Part shown: in pieces, positions 46,701-59,461 of the stretch
How the letters are laid out: every line of letters starts with the position of its first letter
Position numbering within the stretch: the first letter of the stretch is position 1
Origin: Turbatrix aceti
Taxonomy: Eukaryota; Nematoda; Chromadorea; Rhabditida; Panagrolaimidae
Length of the DNA stretch: 64,000 nucleotides
Reading direction: 5' to 3'
NCBI GenBank assembly: GCA_963969345.1
Contig: OZ017766.1
Coordinates: forward strand, 1,674,001-1,738,000
The notes under the pieces: model-generated
What the model was told of the DNA's origin: nothing
Databases searched by the model: none
The model's input: the letters and a program-made list of their open reading frames with translations, nothing else
Made by a program: the position numbers and the translations under genes

Positions 46701-49700
46701 TGCGCCCGCATCTCATCATAACCCTCCCTAACCCTTGGTTACAAAAATTTGAATAATCTGCTTCAGGCTATATTATCCGGCGACATTGAATCAACAATCG
46801 ACTGACTGACTGCAGAAAAAGTGGGTCGGTTTCGTGAATTAATAATAAATAATATTTTTAGATTCTTTAGTAGCAAAAATTTTGTAAATAAAAAATTATT
46901 ATTATAATTTGTAAGTTACGATATTTGATGTACTGTACATAAATTTGCGCTGTCCAGTCAAGTTCAATTTCTATATACATTTTTAACGAAAACCAGACCA
47001 CAGCGACGATGGGAAGAAGAAATCGCGACCAAAACGAATCGAGACATTTACGCCTACGTGGACATCATTTGTGCATCCTAACATCTGGTCTAATGATAAC
47101 CAACCACTGAGCAATGGTGAAATAAATAAATAAATAAATAAATAAATAAATACATTTTTAAAAATGCCGGGTCAGCAAAAGTCGAGCAAAATGATTTCAA
47201 TTCTATTATAATAACCAGAAAATTCCCCATACCTCTCGATGGAGCAATTCTCGTAGTCGCCGAGAGCCCTGCCTTAATACCGGTAGTAGGAGGCGCCAGC
47301 TTGGACGGCAAGGCAATTCCAGCCGTCGGTTTCTTGAGTCCGCTGGAATGGACCGGAGTCGTCAGCTGGGAAATCGAAGACGACGAAGAAGTCACCGAGA
47401 GCGTCGTCGCGACTGACGGCGACACCGCAATGACTCGCGGCGTCCGTAACTGACTCTGCAACCTGTAAATGGCATGCTTGAGTGGTGTGGGGGGTGAGTC
47501 AGTGGTCAGTCAGTTTGCATCAAGTCAGACCCGTCGTGGCATGCTGCCATCGACGACGCCGACGGTAATTAGCCAGACATGCAAGCCGAGCCGAGCCGAC
47601 AAAGTGCCCCTCTACTCGCGTTCCTCGTCAAAGCTGGAAATTAAAATGAAAGTAGCCTCTCTCGGCTGCGAGCGTGTCCGCGCTTCATCGTCGCCGACGA
47701 CGGCGATGACCAACCGTAAAAACAGAAAATTGCGCAATTTTAAGTAGTCCAAAGGAGAAGAATAGCACGAAGCATCATCCAATTGAGGGGTAAATGCTTT
47801 TTCATAGGTTGGCAATTTAAAAATAAAGTTTTTTTGTTGATTGAAAAATGTGCCGTTTCGATTTTTTACAAAAAATGGTTCAGTTAAAAAAACATCAAAA
47901 TAATTGAAAAAAAAATAATTTATTTATTTATATTTTTTTATTATGAGAAAAAACATTTTTAAAATTTAAATTTCTACAAATTAAAATCCATAAATAAAAA
48001 TTCGTATTTAAAAAACAGAAATCACGCAGCCCATTTTATAAAATTATTACAAAAATTGTTACCTTGTGGGAGTGTTTGGTGGCATCTTGGAAAGCTTTTG
48101 TTGCTTCGCACTGTTGCTGCTTTCACTCAGCGCAGAAGTCGATCCTTTGAAGCTCGACACCGAAGGCAGTTTCACAATTGTACGTGGAAATTGAAGAGAT
48201 TTTTGTTGTTGCTTGAAGTGTGACAAGGCATAGAGAAGGGCTAGGATCGTGCCAAGTTCGCCTTGTACGACTTCTGAAAAAAGTTGACGTAAAAATTATT
48301 TTATTTTGTCAGTACAAAAAAATACATATGTTTGAGTGTTATTTGAGTGGGACCAAAAAGAAAGGCATAGTCAAGTATGGCTATATGACAAAAAGTGACA
48401 GTCGGTCACGGGAAAACTTGAGGGGAAGGCGGAGGGGCATCAGAGACCCCTTCCAAAACCACATGAGATTTGAACGGCGATAACTGACTTGCCGCGTCGT
48501 GTCAAAAACTTTACACACAGGCAAAGAAATAAATACATATTCTCAAGACAGCGGATGGATGGGCCACATAGAAAGTGGATGAGTAAATGGAAATCATCTA
48601 TTCAGTGACAAATATCATGCACACCACAACTGTTGATGATGATGAGACAGGGGTCATCTGGGTGAGATCGTAAGTCCATTAACGGGCTCGGACGGCTCAT
48701 GGAATTTCGAAGCGTGAAACTTGGACTACAGGACAAAAAACATTCAGTCAGAAATCGTAAAAAAATCATTTTAATGCGTAAAGCGGTTTGTGCAGCTAAA
48801 ATTACAAATTTTTCCGTTTTGATTCCCGTTTTTGGGAAAAAATGGTTATCCAAAATAAAAATAAAAATCTACTTTAAAATCTAGGAAGAAGCAACAAAAA
48901 CAACAGAAGCCTGACCCAACAGGCGTAAATAAGTGAAACTGACGGCAAATAATAGTCCTCTGATTCTCGAGGGAACTGAGTTGTAGCAGCGTGAACAAAG
49001 AAAGAAAAGGCCATCATGGACGTGTCAAAGTGGTCAGCGCGCGTTGAATCCGCTTTGAATAAACAAATGACGTCTATTGGACGCAACAAAAGAAGGAAGA
49101 GCAACGTGAGCCGGCAGACTAAGAGCACGTATTTTCGGGTGAATCACTAGAATTTACTAATCACAAAACATTTCAACAGCGTTGCTGGAAACGATTTTAT
49201 TTTATTCTATTTGAAGCTCACTCAGGAAAGAATAAGAAAAAACATAACTCATGTCAGCACATAGGTTCCTGTCACTAGAAAAAATACACTGCTTCTTGCG
49301 AGGACGGCAAATAGTTGGTAAGCAGGTAAAACACGGGCGCCAAGCTTCTGCGCTTCCATGTTTTTACAAGGGTAAAAAAAATAAGGAGGTACAAAAGAAA
49401 CCCAACACCCTCTCCCCATCTCCCGCAACCGTTGGCCATCAGGTTGAATAAGCGGACCTATGCACAAAAACTTAAAAACAGCATCCATCTCAGCTGGAAC
49501 CCCAGTGAAGTCGTCGACAGACGACTTGGATTTCTATCTGATCCTCTAGATCAACTCAATTTCACGTCAAAGAAGCTAAAAGAATGCAACGAATAAATAA
49601 TCAAAAATTACACAACTGAGAAATGGGTAGACCGGTCACTCCATTCATCTTTGTCCTTTTTTTCGCGCACATATCCCAGCCAACTCTTGTCCCTCATTTT

Positions 49701-52700
49701 TTCCAACACTCACCCCGGGGATGAGAAAGTTTGCGCGTTTTTTCAGTCAACTTATGGGAAAATAGAGGCAATAGAGATAGCCGATGGAAGATAAATTGTA
49801 GCAACAGGGCTATCATCATCAATTCACGCCAGTCGCGCCCTGCTTCTTCTGGCCTGCTGGAGATTAATTGTGTCGTGCCCATGAACAACGTTAGCGTTCG
49901 TTCGTTCGTTCGTTTCAGGCCGGAAAAAAATGTCTGTCGGGGTTGGAAAAGAGTTGGAACAAAATTGTTAGAAAGTGACCAAAATATAGTTTTTTTTAAA
50001 TTTTTAACATTGTAAATAATATTTTTGATCGTAAAAAAACCAACTCCCAAAAATAGACCGCAAAATGTTATCTTCCCTCTACTACAGCGTCTCCTAACAG
50101 GATTATCTTTCAGCGCGTTGTCCGGTGCTATTTCGACAGCCCCCGAAGACCACGCTCATAAATTGGGTGCCAACAGAAACTAACAAACGTTAATTGGTTA
50201 ACGCCTCCTTCCAGGATTAACACGCGACGCGCCTCTTGACAACCTGCTGGCATGGCCTACGTATTTATGCATGCGTGAGAGAATCGTGCACTGCAACGAG
50301 TCTTGGACAAATAAATACAATCGAGTTGTCTTGATGGGATATAAAGAACGACCAAATGGGATCAAAGGCCCGTCCGTCAGTCAGACACAAACAGAAACAC
50401 ACAGGTAATAGTGGCAAAACAGGTTTCATTTTGAAAAAGACCACGAGCGGTCTAGATCTCTAATTTGGCAAAGATTGTTCAAAAAGGACCAAAAAATAGA
50501 ATAATATAAATTTAGCAGTTTCACAAGAATTGAAAAAAACCTAATTTGTTGTGCTTGGTTCTAAAAAAATATATTTTATACACTGAAAACTTTGAATTGA
50601 GGAACAACATTCTCATTCCAAAGTTTTCTAATGACATTTATATTTTTTTTAAGGCAAAAAGTTATTCTTCAAAACAAAGGAATTCAAACATTGGATATAA
50701 AAGATAAAAAAAAATTTTTTACCCAGAAGCAATCACAAAAATAGTAATCTTTGAACCAAAAACAAGGGTCAAAATCAAAAAAAAAGTAACAAATTTGACA
50801 CAACACATTTTACAAAATATAAATTAAATTTTCTCAACTGACCTCTGGAATTGATGCCCAAAACGTTGACGCCAAGTTCAGCGAGATAGCGTAGACACTT
50901 GTCAACAATAGCAACCTGAAACAGAACAAAGAATCAAGACAGTGAGTGTGAGTGAGGAGTGAGTCATTGTGGTCCCTCCCAGGGCGGGCATCAAACGAAA
51001 AAAAAAAGATCCAGAGCGCGCTGATGTGAATCGTTCGTTAATTAACTGAGAAATGGGTCCGGGAGAAAATGGACCACGTCGCAGCATCGTTAGTGGCGCT
51101 TAATGACCCGAGGCCACCGCCACCGCTCCTGCCCCTGTTGCGGGTCTTTTTGGCGGCGGCGGCGTGTAAAGAGCCTGCCAAAGGAAATAAATATTACGCA
51201 CCTATCCAAAAAGTATTTATATAGACCAGTCTGTTCGTTTTTGCCTGCAAAAGCGTCCGGGACACAAAAAGTGCTACAATGATGTAAAAAAATTACAAAA
51301 TTCGACGAAAAAGATAAAATTCAACGGAAAAAGGCAGGAAAGAACTGTATCGCATCTCGGTCAACATGCTCATTATTTTTAGTTCTACAGGAATAAGACA
51401 TGGAGCCTCCGTCACCTCGTCGGGTCGATTGGGTCCCACCACGGTGACGGACGGTGATGGGAGAACGATGACTCCGCGAATCTCCGTCATCTCCCCTGTA
51501 CACCACTTTATGACGCAGTCGAGAAAAAAAGAGGCAGTTCGCGACCTGCCTTTTTTTGCGCCGACATTATTTCCGAGACATTAGCGCTTAGTTGGCCCAC
51601 GAACACCTTCCAGGTGGCTAACCGCTGAACGTAAATAAGTCGGAATGGCCGGTTGGTCAATCAAAGACTTTTTTTGTGGATTGTGTACATGTGTTTGCGC
51701 ATGCACCACGTCCCCGACCACGTCCAGACGGGTGGGCAAACACTCGAAGACCGTTGACTGAGCTGGGGGCAATAAATGTTTACACTTTTTTTCTGAGAGC
51801 AAAAAAAAAGAACAATCTAGCAAAAATCAAGATCCAACATGTTCTGTGCATTTTTTATATGTCCAGTATAGCGCAGAGTAGTTTCAAACATTAGACAGTC
51901 AATTTAAGTGGCCCGATCCATTAGTCCCCGAATATGTCAATTCAACGGTAAAAAACATACTTTGCTGGAAGCGTTGAGAGAACACTGGAGGGAATCGTTG
52001 GATGCGCCGATGCAATCACTGGCTGAAAAAGTTGCTATTTTATTTAGACTCTTTCGTAGTTGACAAAAAATATAAAAATACTGAAATTAAAAAAAAGATC
52101 TCTCAACAGTGTGGTCATCGTTCGACAATCCAAATCATCCCCAAGCTGTAAAGCTGTCAACAGTAAGTGCACAGGTAGTTAGTACCTCTCACAGGAGCTG
52201 GCTGCCTCGCCACAGGCACCACTCTCCTCAACGGGCCAACAGCATGTGTTTTTGCAAGTTTTGAACACCAAACCGACGTCGGACACCGCCGCCGGATGAA
52301 CGGATAGGACAAGCTGCGAGTAAGTGAGAAAGAAGAAAGACCGCAAGACGCGGAGACATGCCTCGCGGTTGGTGGTGGTGGCCAGCGGCGGTGGCGGCAG
52401 CGGTCATCATCTCATCCTATATGCTAACTTACGCGATCAACAGCCGGTTATTGCCGCAAAGGTGAACAACTGAGTAGTGCCTGGTCAAAAAATGATGACG
52501 CAAAAAATGCAGTTCTTCAAAAAAAAATATTTTTTTGTTTTGACTGAAAAATTTAAAGTGTGATACGATTTGTCAAAATCACTTTTGCCTGAAGGCAAAA
52601 AAAACGAAACAAACAATTGAGGAGCTTCAAAGAGGGCAACGATCACCGTGTAAGCAGCAAATTTGCCTAATTTACGGCCTCGAGCATCCTTTTATTCGTT

Positions 52701-55700
52701 CAAGGCCCCCTGGAGTCCCCCAATGTCTTAGGCCAGGCGCATCAGCCAAAAAATAAGCTAAAAAATTGCTATGCCCTCTGTTTTTTATTCTTTTGAGCGC
52801 AAGCCGTCTTCTATAATTAACCGGTGCCTGTCCGTGGCCGTCAAAAAAAGAAGAACGCAGGTTGTTTTTTCCAGCGTCAAGAAACGTTTGCGCTCGATCG
52901 GCGCTTGTAAATAATACATAAGGGGACATCAATGCATCTTTTTTGTGCAGGTATTGCCTTATCGCTGAAAATTCATCAGCAAAAAGCAGTAGCGCGTTCA
53001 AAAAATGTAAAAAAGGAACATTCACTAGGGATAATTGATCGTTGACAACGGCGTATGCGTTCACTGATGAAAAATGAACGGCCTTCCAATTACACTTTAC
53101 AACTTGATGCGAATTAACGACTTTGTGTCTTGTTCAAAAAATATCTGTTGTCCAAAATAAAAAAAAAGTTGCCAAATTTTAAAAAATAATTAGTCTGACA
53201 TGATTCGCAAAAGACTTATTAGACTCGTTCAGGGGACCGTCGTACAAACATTTTCTTTGGTTTCATGAATCGGTGGTATAATTTTGCATAATTTGGCCGG
53301 ACGACAATGTAGAAAAATTGTCAGACTAATATTTGTTTCTTACCCTTTTTTACGTTTTGCTTATGACCTTATCAACAACATATTTTTTTTGTTGCTGAAG
53401 TTTGAAAAAAGAAAAATTATTCAGCCAAAGATAAAAAGTGAAATAAACCACGAAATAAATATTTTTATTTTTATTTCAACAAAAATTCAACAACTAAAAA
53501 AATGAACTTACTGATAGCTTTGAGGGCAGCAACGAGTAGCTTAGGTTCCCTGAGTTGATTTGTGAGGTCCCGTATAGGCTCTAGCTGCGCTTTGGCTAGA
53601 TATCGGTTGACCCAGTCAGTGTAAATCTGTAAAATGAGAGAAAAATTCAGAAACCCGTCGAAACCCCACGATGAATCACCAGTTAATGACCAAACAGGAA
53701 CAGATGTACAGAAGCAGCGTTACACGATTTTTTCGGTCGATAAAAAGTATTATAAAAAAAAGTTGGTTTGGTTACTGCTACCCCATCTCGCGCAGCCCAT
53801 CAGAGTCACAGGTCGCGCACTAGACAATATCAGATCAAGGCGATGCATACTCGTACAAAAAGTCATAAAACCCTCGTTTTTGTACTCAAAATTGCTTGGA
53901 TAGGTCAAACTGACGGTTTGCAATGTTGCAATGTGTTTTTCAACTGGACAGTCGTCATCCAGTAAATTTTGTTAGAACCAGGGCCAGGGTATGCACGAGT
54001 TCGCGCGAGTCATTAATTTGTGCGCAAACGAGCGGAAGAAGATTAAAGCGATTGATTTGGCGACATGCTCAAAACTCCTTGAATAGTCGTCGACGAGGAC
54101 CGTTCAATGGGCAAGCAAGCAAGCGGGCAGACGGGGCGAGCAAACGCAAGTCAATGCAACATCATCAGATCGAGTAATCAAAAGCAAAATCAAGAATTCG
54201 AGGGGTTTTTTGTACAGGGCTCTGTTTGCCTCCTGAGCATCCGGTTCTCATTGGTGCTTCATTATCATAAGACTCAGTAAGAGGAACTAATTAGCTACTC
54301 CTCAGCACCCCGAAGGGTCATGTAATCGCGGCAAAAGTCGCGCAACGGGCGACTGGCAATCTAATGCTGTAAGCGGGGCTAAGTTTGTTACCAAGTGCAA
54401 ATCAAATCTCTTTCCCCTCCGGAAATGAAGCAACCCCAGCAGTCTTTCTCGTGCAAAGGGTCATTAATTAACTGACAACCAAAGGTCTCACATATCTATA
54501 CCTCACTCATTTGTTTACTGTCTTGTAAAGCGAGACAAAACATACCTAGTAGATGTTGGCTGCATCGAAACAACCCAAGCCAGCAATTTCACTGACAATT
54601 CGGTGATGAATGAAAACAAAACAAAAAAACGTTCTTAAAAAAATGGGTATCAACGAAAATAAAATTTATTAAGGCCAAAGTTGTCAAAAAAATGGATTTT
54701 TTCCGAAATAATTTAACGTCTTTTTTCAAATGTACATATATAAAAAATAGTCCAGCATTATTATAAAACCAAAAAAACCCTAAAATTATACTAAAATGTG
54801 CCAAATAATGAACTTTTGTCAAGCCCCCAACCAAAATAAAAAACAGATCGCTGACAGAAAAAATATGCCCGAGGGCGTTGCCTTTGCACAATCGTAAGCG
54901 CTTCACTCACTGGGTTATAAATAGGTGCCCCATAATTTCAAAAAAAATTTTTACGACAAATGAGTCATAAAAAATCACTTGAAGCTGTTAGATGGAGGCC
55001 GGTGGATAAAAAACGGATGTCCGGACAGAGCTGTTGTTTTGTCGTGAAAAAACATTAGCAAGCAGAGGTGATTAGTCAGCAGGTGACAAGCAAGTTAGGA
55101 GGCTGTCGGCCGACCCCCCTTTGCATGCCATGGCCAAGCTGAGGGTCGGGGGCAAGAATCCTTGGGGCTGAGTCACGGGAAGCAATGCGCCCGGCAAAAT
55201 AACCTGAAGGAGAAGAGAAAGCGAAGACCATCCACTTTCTTGTGGTCATTTACCCGCGCTGCCTTTCATCATCGCCACAACTCACTTTTCATTTTCCGGC
55301 GGTTTCCGAACCAAACCGGAGGATGTTGTGCTCGCTTAAACGGGGTGATGTGCCGCTCGGGGAAATTTGATCGGAGGACAGAAGACAAAAGCCCGAGACA
55401 ACAAGCTTTTTCACTGAAGGGCACGCAGGATGCGCCGAGTGGGTGGGTATTGGATGGTTCGAAAGGCAACCTGTGAGTTAGGCACATACAATCTGTGTTC
55501 TGACAAATGGCACAGGCATACAATATGCATAGGGTTGGGTAAGGCATCAAAAAACGGTAGCAGTGCCGAAAAATAATTTCAATGTAAAATATTATGTAAA
55601 TTATTTCGTCATTACAAAATTATGTCATAATTTTTATGCCTCAGAACTTAAACGAACATTCAAAAAAATCGTCGCATCACAGATTTTCCTTCATGCAAGC

Positions 55701-58179
55701 CAGCTGCTAAATCAGAGCGATCCGGCAGCGGCCAGGCTCACTCATGGCCACTCAACTTGGTACTTGACATTCTGTTGCCAAATCGAAAGATGGTGAACCA
55801 TTATGATATTTTGTCTTTAAGCCAAAATCCTGAAATAAATGAGCATAGTTCCTGCAGCTGGGTTAATGTTCAAATCAAACATGCAAAAAAATTTAAAGTT
55901 AAAATAAGCACCTCAAAGCGCAAAAAAAATATTTAAGCTTGATCTCACGCTGAAACATCAGTAAAAGCATACTTTCATATTTTGCACAAAAAGTGAAAAT
56001 CACAGTAAGAGTGCGGAATTGTCTAACTCTTCTAATCGTCATCGCCAAAGCAGACACGAAAGAGTCAAATGTCGCCAATGCATGCAAAAAAAAGATGCGC
56101 TGCAATCTTTTTATGCCAAGAAAACTTTGGCAAAAGTGTTGGCTTGATGATGAACGTGCCAAAAATGCAACCCTCTTAGGGCATTGGCACGCGCGAGAAG
56201 AAGGACAACAGCTGTGTACGACGTCTGGGAACGCGCAGGCCGGGCAATTCCCCTGTCGTTGATAGCCAGTGGTCATTCTTTTTTGAGGGCTAAGGGTAAA
56301 CAAGCTCGCGTGTTCCGGACGGCGACGCATTAGGCGGCTCATCTGCGGGATGATACAAAGAAAAACATGCATGCAAAAAGAGTCAAAACTCTGTCACTGA
56401 CCACGGACATGCTACAACAACGGAAGGCACTGCAATGCAACCGAACAACGGCATTTCTCCAGAAGAAGCCATAGCCATCAACAAAGATATACAAGATTTA
56501 TGGAATTACAAATAACAAGTGCCAGAGAACCAGAAGAACAAGAGAAATTTTTTTATTGATATGGTGTCCATTTTGGAAGTTTAATGTTCACAACTTTTTC
56601 CAAAGCATGCATTTTTTTAAACAAAAAAATGTGTAAAAAAATTTTTAAAAAAATTTTCAGTCACGGATTTTACGTTAATCTTGAAATATTTTTCGAGATG
56701 TTTGGCACTCTTGCTACAACCCCGAAACACCCATTCGAACGTACCTTTATGTTGTTCAAAAAAATCTGTCCTGAAGTCTTCGAATCCATAAGTATCCAGA
56801 ACAGCGGCTGCGCAATAGCTAGAAGAGACGAAAACACTACTGACCTCAGGGCTGTTCGATGGAGACACTCACTTATAAAAATAAGTCATCAGGCGCAATT
56901 ACTCATGCCCCCGCGTCGCGCGCACACATGGTGATCAAATTATGACTCTGCTCCCAAAGATTGTTTTCATTGAAGGCAGACAAATGACTACCGGCCGGAA
57001 CGAATGAAGTGCGAGACGACAACAAAAACCACACTTGCCGTCTTGGCTTTGGATATGCGGGATTTATTCACTTCCCGCAAAAATGGGTAACCTCCCGGCT
57101 AAGCAGTTCATTGGCAGAACCTTTTTTGATGGCCTAGGGTGGTTTAAAAAATTACAGAGCTGAGCGACGGTGATGAGAGAAGAAGGGAGATGGTTGACAG
57201 CTTTCAGCTTCCCAAAGTGCTTTTAAAACCACAAAATAAACGCCGCCCTTGATTACACCGCCAGAGGGGCTTCTCGCGCACTCAGATGGCACATGTATGC
57301 CTCTCCTGCGCGAGATGAACTAATTTGCCGAAATTGAAGCGCGCATTTAGTTCTTGGCCGCCGCGAAACAGGAACACAGCGTTTTGCATTCAAATTTTGA
57401 CAAATTTAAATTACTTCTGACACAAACGTCGCCTAATTTCACGAGTGCTTTATTGCGCACGTTTGAGGATTTGAAACCAAAAAAGAGGAAATCCTGCATC
57501 CCTTGAGAGGTCTGGCGATAAACGAACGCGCGAAAACGAACGGGATCGTTGGCAAGTTGCCCTCAGTGTAAAAATAATGTTAGCTAACATAATAATCCAG
57601 GATGCATTACACATACAGTACACAAATCTCGTTGATAAACAAAAATAATTTTTTCTCAAACAAACGATACGCATTTTTTGACATAGAAATAAATTTGTTT
57701 ACAAATATCGTAGCCACCTGGGAAGGAAAGTTTGTTCCCAGTTTTTTTTAAAGGATAATAAATAAATACATGCACATTGGTGTGAGAAAGAGCCCAATAG
57801 AAAGATAACCAACGCATTACGCGATAATAGCAAAAAACGCCTTGGACCGTGTATGCATTTCACAATCGTAGTATAACCACCGTTATCGATAAGGAACGGC
57901 CACCACGGAACAAAATTTTTTCCCCGCTTGTTTCAAACATGTAAAAGGTAAACTATACAAGTAGTACCAAAGGTGTTAAAAAATACTCACTGGAATAAGC
58001 GATAGGTTCGACTGCCAATGCATGGCCTGAATTTGTTCGCGGTGGAGTTTAGACGACATCAGGAGACTTCCATCGTTCTCCGCGGAGGCAGAATCCCGGC
58101 CATATACCCCTTCAGTTGTCACCGCAGAGGCAGGCTGTGGTGGTGGAGTCCAGGTGACCGGTGTGGCGTCGCCGGGCAT
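28722..58179 (-). CDS. unc-53: UNC-53/neuron navigator (NAV) family protein, 19 exons
   Basis: Exons: 58179-57991, 53626-53512, 52022-51961, 50915-50843, 48273-48063, 47462-47233, 44515-44293, 43194-42960, 42722-42577, 42532-42226, 41761-41437, 39077-38789, 34839-34575, 33110-32837, 32389-32201, 32041-31697, 31379-30796, 30571-28987 and 28930-28722. All phases agree and give 1,951 residues. Exons 1-5 encode a calponin-homology region (LIPIYTDWVNRYL, CLRYLAELGVNVLG, ELGTILALLYALSHFK). A long Ser/Pro-rich basic middle has MLKLFGKDK, FEDSSSLSSGISENFDD and ESVASHRSS. Coiled coils flank KKSWIRSSFTRAF, and the C-terminal AAA domain has Walker A GARGIGKS (1665-1672) and Walker B LLVDN (1729-1733). 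UNC-53 guides cell migration and axon growth through actin and microtubules. The order and signatures follow C. elegans UNC-53. Exon 1's start is uncertain because another Met lies at 58236. Alternative exons or promoters in the big introns may be missed. Confidence 0.93.
33111..34574 (-). other. unc-53 intron 13
   Basis: 1.46 kb, AT-rich, no exon-like sequence or repeat family member recognised. Confidence 0.4.
34840..38788 (-). other. unc-53 intron 12 (3.9 kb)
   Basis: No exon is needed here: exon 12 (ending ..YDFND) and exon 13 (FEDSSSLSSG) join as in C. elegans UNC-53. Moderately GC-rich patches occur near 35160-35350 and 35860-36600. A 131-codon minus frame at 36475-36870 has no splice context. 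Confidence 0.4.
39078..41436 (-). other. unc-53 intron 11 (2.4 kb)
   Basis: AT-rich with no recognised element. Possible intronic regulatory sequence cannot be judged from one genome. Confidence 0.35.
43250..44144. mobile_element. Long fold-back element C (TTAA family) inside unc-53 intron 7
   Basis: TTAA flanks both ends (43246-43249 and 44145-44148). The termini are GACGGAGTCTGCGAG and its mirror. The whole 895 bp is a near-perfect hairpin, with matching blocks GCCTGGCCTTCTGGGTCTCG, ATAGGATAGGTGTCAGGGTC and ACGGGGGTTTCGGAGGACAG (or complements) on each side of a short AT/GC centre near 43740. No coding capacity. It starts only 56 bp upstream (in gene direction, inside the intron end) of exon 8's first base. 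Confidence 0.8.
44516..47232 (-). other. unc-53 intron 6, with an AAAT microsatellite
   Basis: 2.7 kb, AT-rich. An (AAAT)n tract lies at 47120-47152. No gene recognised. Confidence 0.4.
47120..47152. repeat. (AAAT)n microsatellite
   Basis: About eight uninterrupted AAAT units. Confidence 0.9.
48274..50842 (-). other. unc-53 intron 4 (2.6 kb)
   Basis: AT-rich with a (CGTT)5 tract at 49895-49914. No exon-like frame is seen. Confidence 0.4.
50916..53511 (-). other. unc-53 introns 3 and 2, around the 62-nt exon 3
   Basis: Intron 3 (51960-50916) and intron 2 (53511-52023) flank exon 3 (52022-51961). A 130-codon minus frame at 52672-53064 stands out in length but lacks splice sites and family similarity, so it is not annotated as a gene. 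Confidence 0.4.
53627..57990 (-). other. unc-53 intron 1 (4.4 kb)
   Basis: The largest intron of the gene, as often found after a first exon. AT-rich; no nested gene could be supported. Frames of 84-157 codons (for example 55899-56372 minus) show no codon or family signal. Confidence 0.4.
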
Positions 58180-58557
58180 CGTCAAACACAACCACGCAGC
58201 ACGGATTTTAAATCGTTTTTCGTAAACGATTAACAACGATGCGACAAAAATGCAAGCATCGTTGTCGCTCTATGCGAGATTATCTATCGCCTGATGTTAG
58301 TTGCCCAACGCGTTGACAACGATGATCATCGACGCATTGGCGGGAACGGAGTTTCGCTCTGCATGCTGAAAAAGTTTCACCAATGACAAAAAAGTTTGCA
58401 AATGCAAACACCGAGAATACACTCTCGCCGTCGGTTGTTTCCTTTACGGATGCATCAACCAATGTGAATGCCTAGAAAAGAGAAAAGTATGTAAACAATA
58501 AACACGCAGGTAAAATATAGTTCGAAATTCAAACGACAAGAAAAATATGATAAACAG

Positions 58558-58924
58558 TTTAGGGATTAAACTCCCCCCCCCCCCGTCCACCGGGGAATTC
58601 CCCGGGGGTGTCCCCGACGGTGAAAAAATTCCCCGTCCCCGACATATTCTGTCCCCGACATTGAACAAAATTTGGCAACAAACAAATAAAATAGCCCAAA
58701 ATTGACGTAAATTGGCGAAAAAAAACGGAAAATATGAAAAATTCTTTCAAAATATTTCTCATTTTTCGTTTTTAGAAAAATTGAGCGCTTTTTTTACACA
58801 TTTTATTCAATTTTTTTCAATAGGGTGTTGAAGTCGGGGAAAATTTTTCCCGTCCTCGACTACTTTTGTCCCCGGCTCTCCCCGTCCCCGACGCCAGTTG
58901 GGGGGGGGAGGTTTAATGCCTAAA
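58558..58924. mobile_element. C-rich inverted-repeat element (367 bp)
   Basis: TTTAGGGATTAAAC (58558-58571) is mirrored by GTTTAATGCCTAAA (58911-58924) with one mismatch. Each end runs into a homopolymer-like C or G tract and repeats of TCCCCGTCCCCGAC. The centre is AT-rich. It looks like a MITE of unknown class. No target duplication is clear. Confidence 0.5.
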
Positions 58925-59057
58925 GCAGTTCCCGCCAAAAAACTCAAAAATACAACTTTGGAAAATATAAATGATAAAAAAAAGATACAGTTTTGACGTT
59001 TCGGTTAAGAGTGAGAAAAAATCGTACCCTCGGGATCGGTAAGAGGACACTCTGAAC

Positions 59058-59453
59058 CAGTGTTCCGCTCTGGCCAAAATCGACTCTCGACTCTCGACTC
59101 TGACTCAGAGTCGGGAGTCGAGAGTCGAAAGAGTCGACTCTTTCGACTCCGACTCCCAGAATCGACTCTTTGACTCCGAGTTAAAATAGGTTCACAAAAA
59201 ATGCATCAATAAACGCCTAAAACTGCGTGCTTTCATCTTTAACGAGTTTTTATTTTACAAAATCAAACATTTGGCATCAAAAATGGCTATAAAAGTGTAT
59301 TTTTTTCAAAAAATTTTCATCAAAGAGTCGACTCAAAAGAGTCAAAAGGTCATTTTGTAAAAATCGACTCTCGACTCTGACTCTGACTCTCGACTCTCAG
59401 AGTCAGAGTCAGAGTCAAAGAGTCGACTCTGAGTCGGAGTCAGCGGAACACTG
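59058..59453. mobile_element. hAT-type MITE with GAGTC-rich ends and 8-bp target duplication
   Basis: Termini CAGTGTTCCGCT and AGCGGAACACTG are perfect inverted repeats. The element is flanked by CTCTGAAC at 59050-59057 and 59454-59461, an exact 8-bp duplication, which is diagnostic of hAT-type insertion. Both subterminal regions consist of palindromic GACTC/GAGTC repeats, and the centre is AT-rich. Length is 396 bp with no transposase. A truncated relative lies at 17190-17348. Confidence 0.8.
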
Positions 59454-59461
59454 CTCTGAAC

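Noticed and set aside
52672..53064. 130-codon minus frame in unc-53 intron 2
   Set aside because: Looks more protein-like than most but would need its own promoter, has no homologue I know and is not needed by the unc-53 frame.
55899..56372. 157-codon minus frame in unc-53 intron 1
   Set aside because: Cys/Arg/Phe-rich random-like composition without splice sites or similarity.
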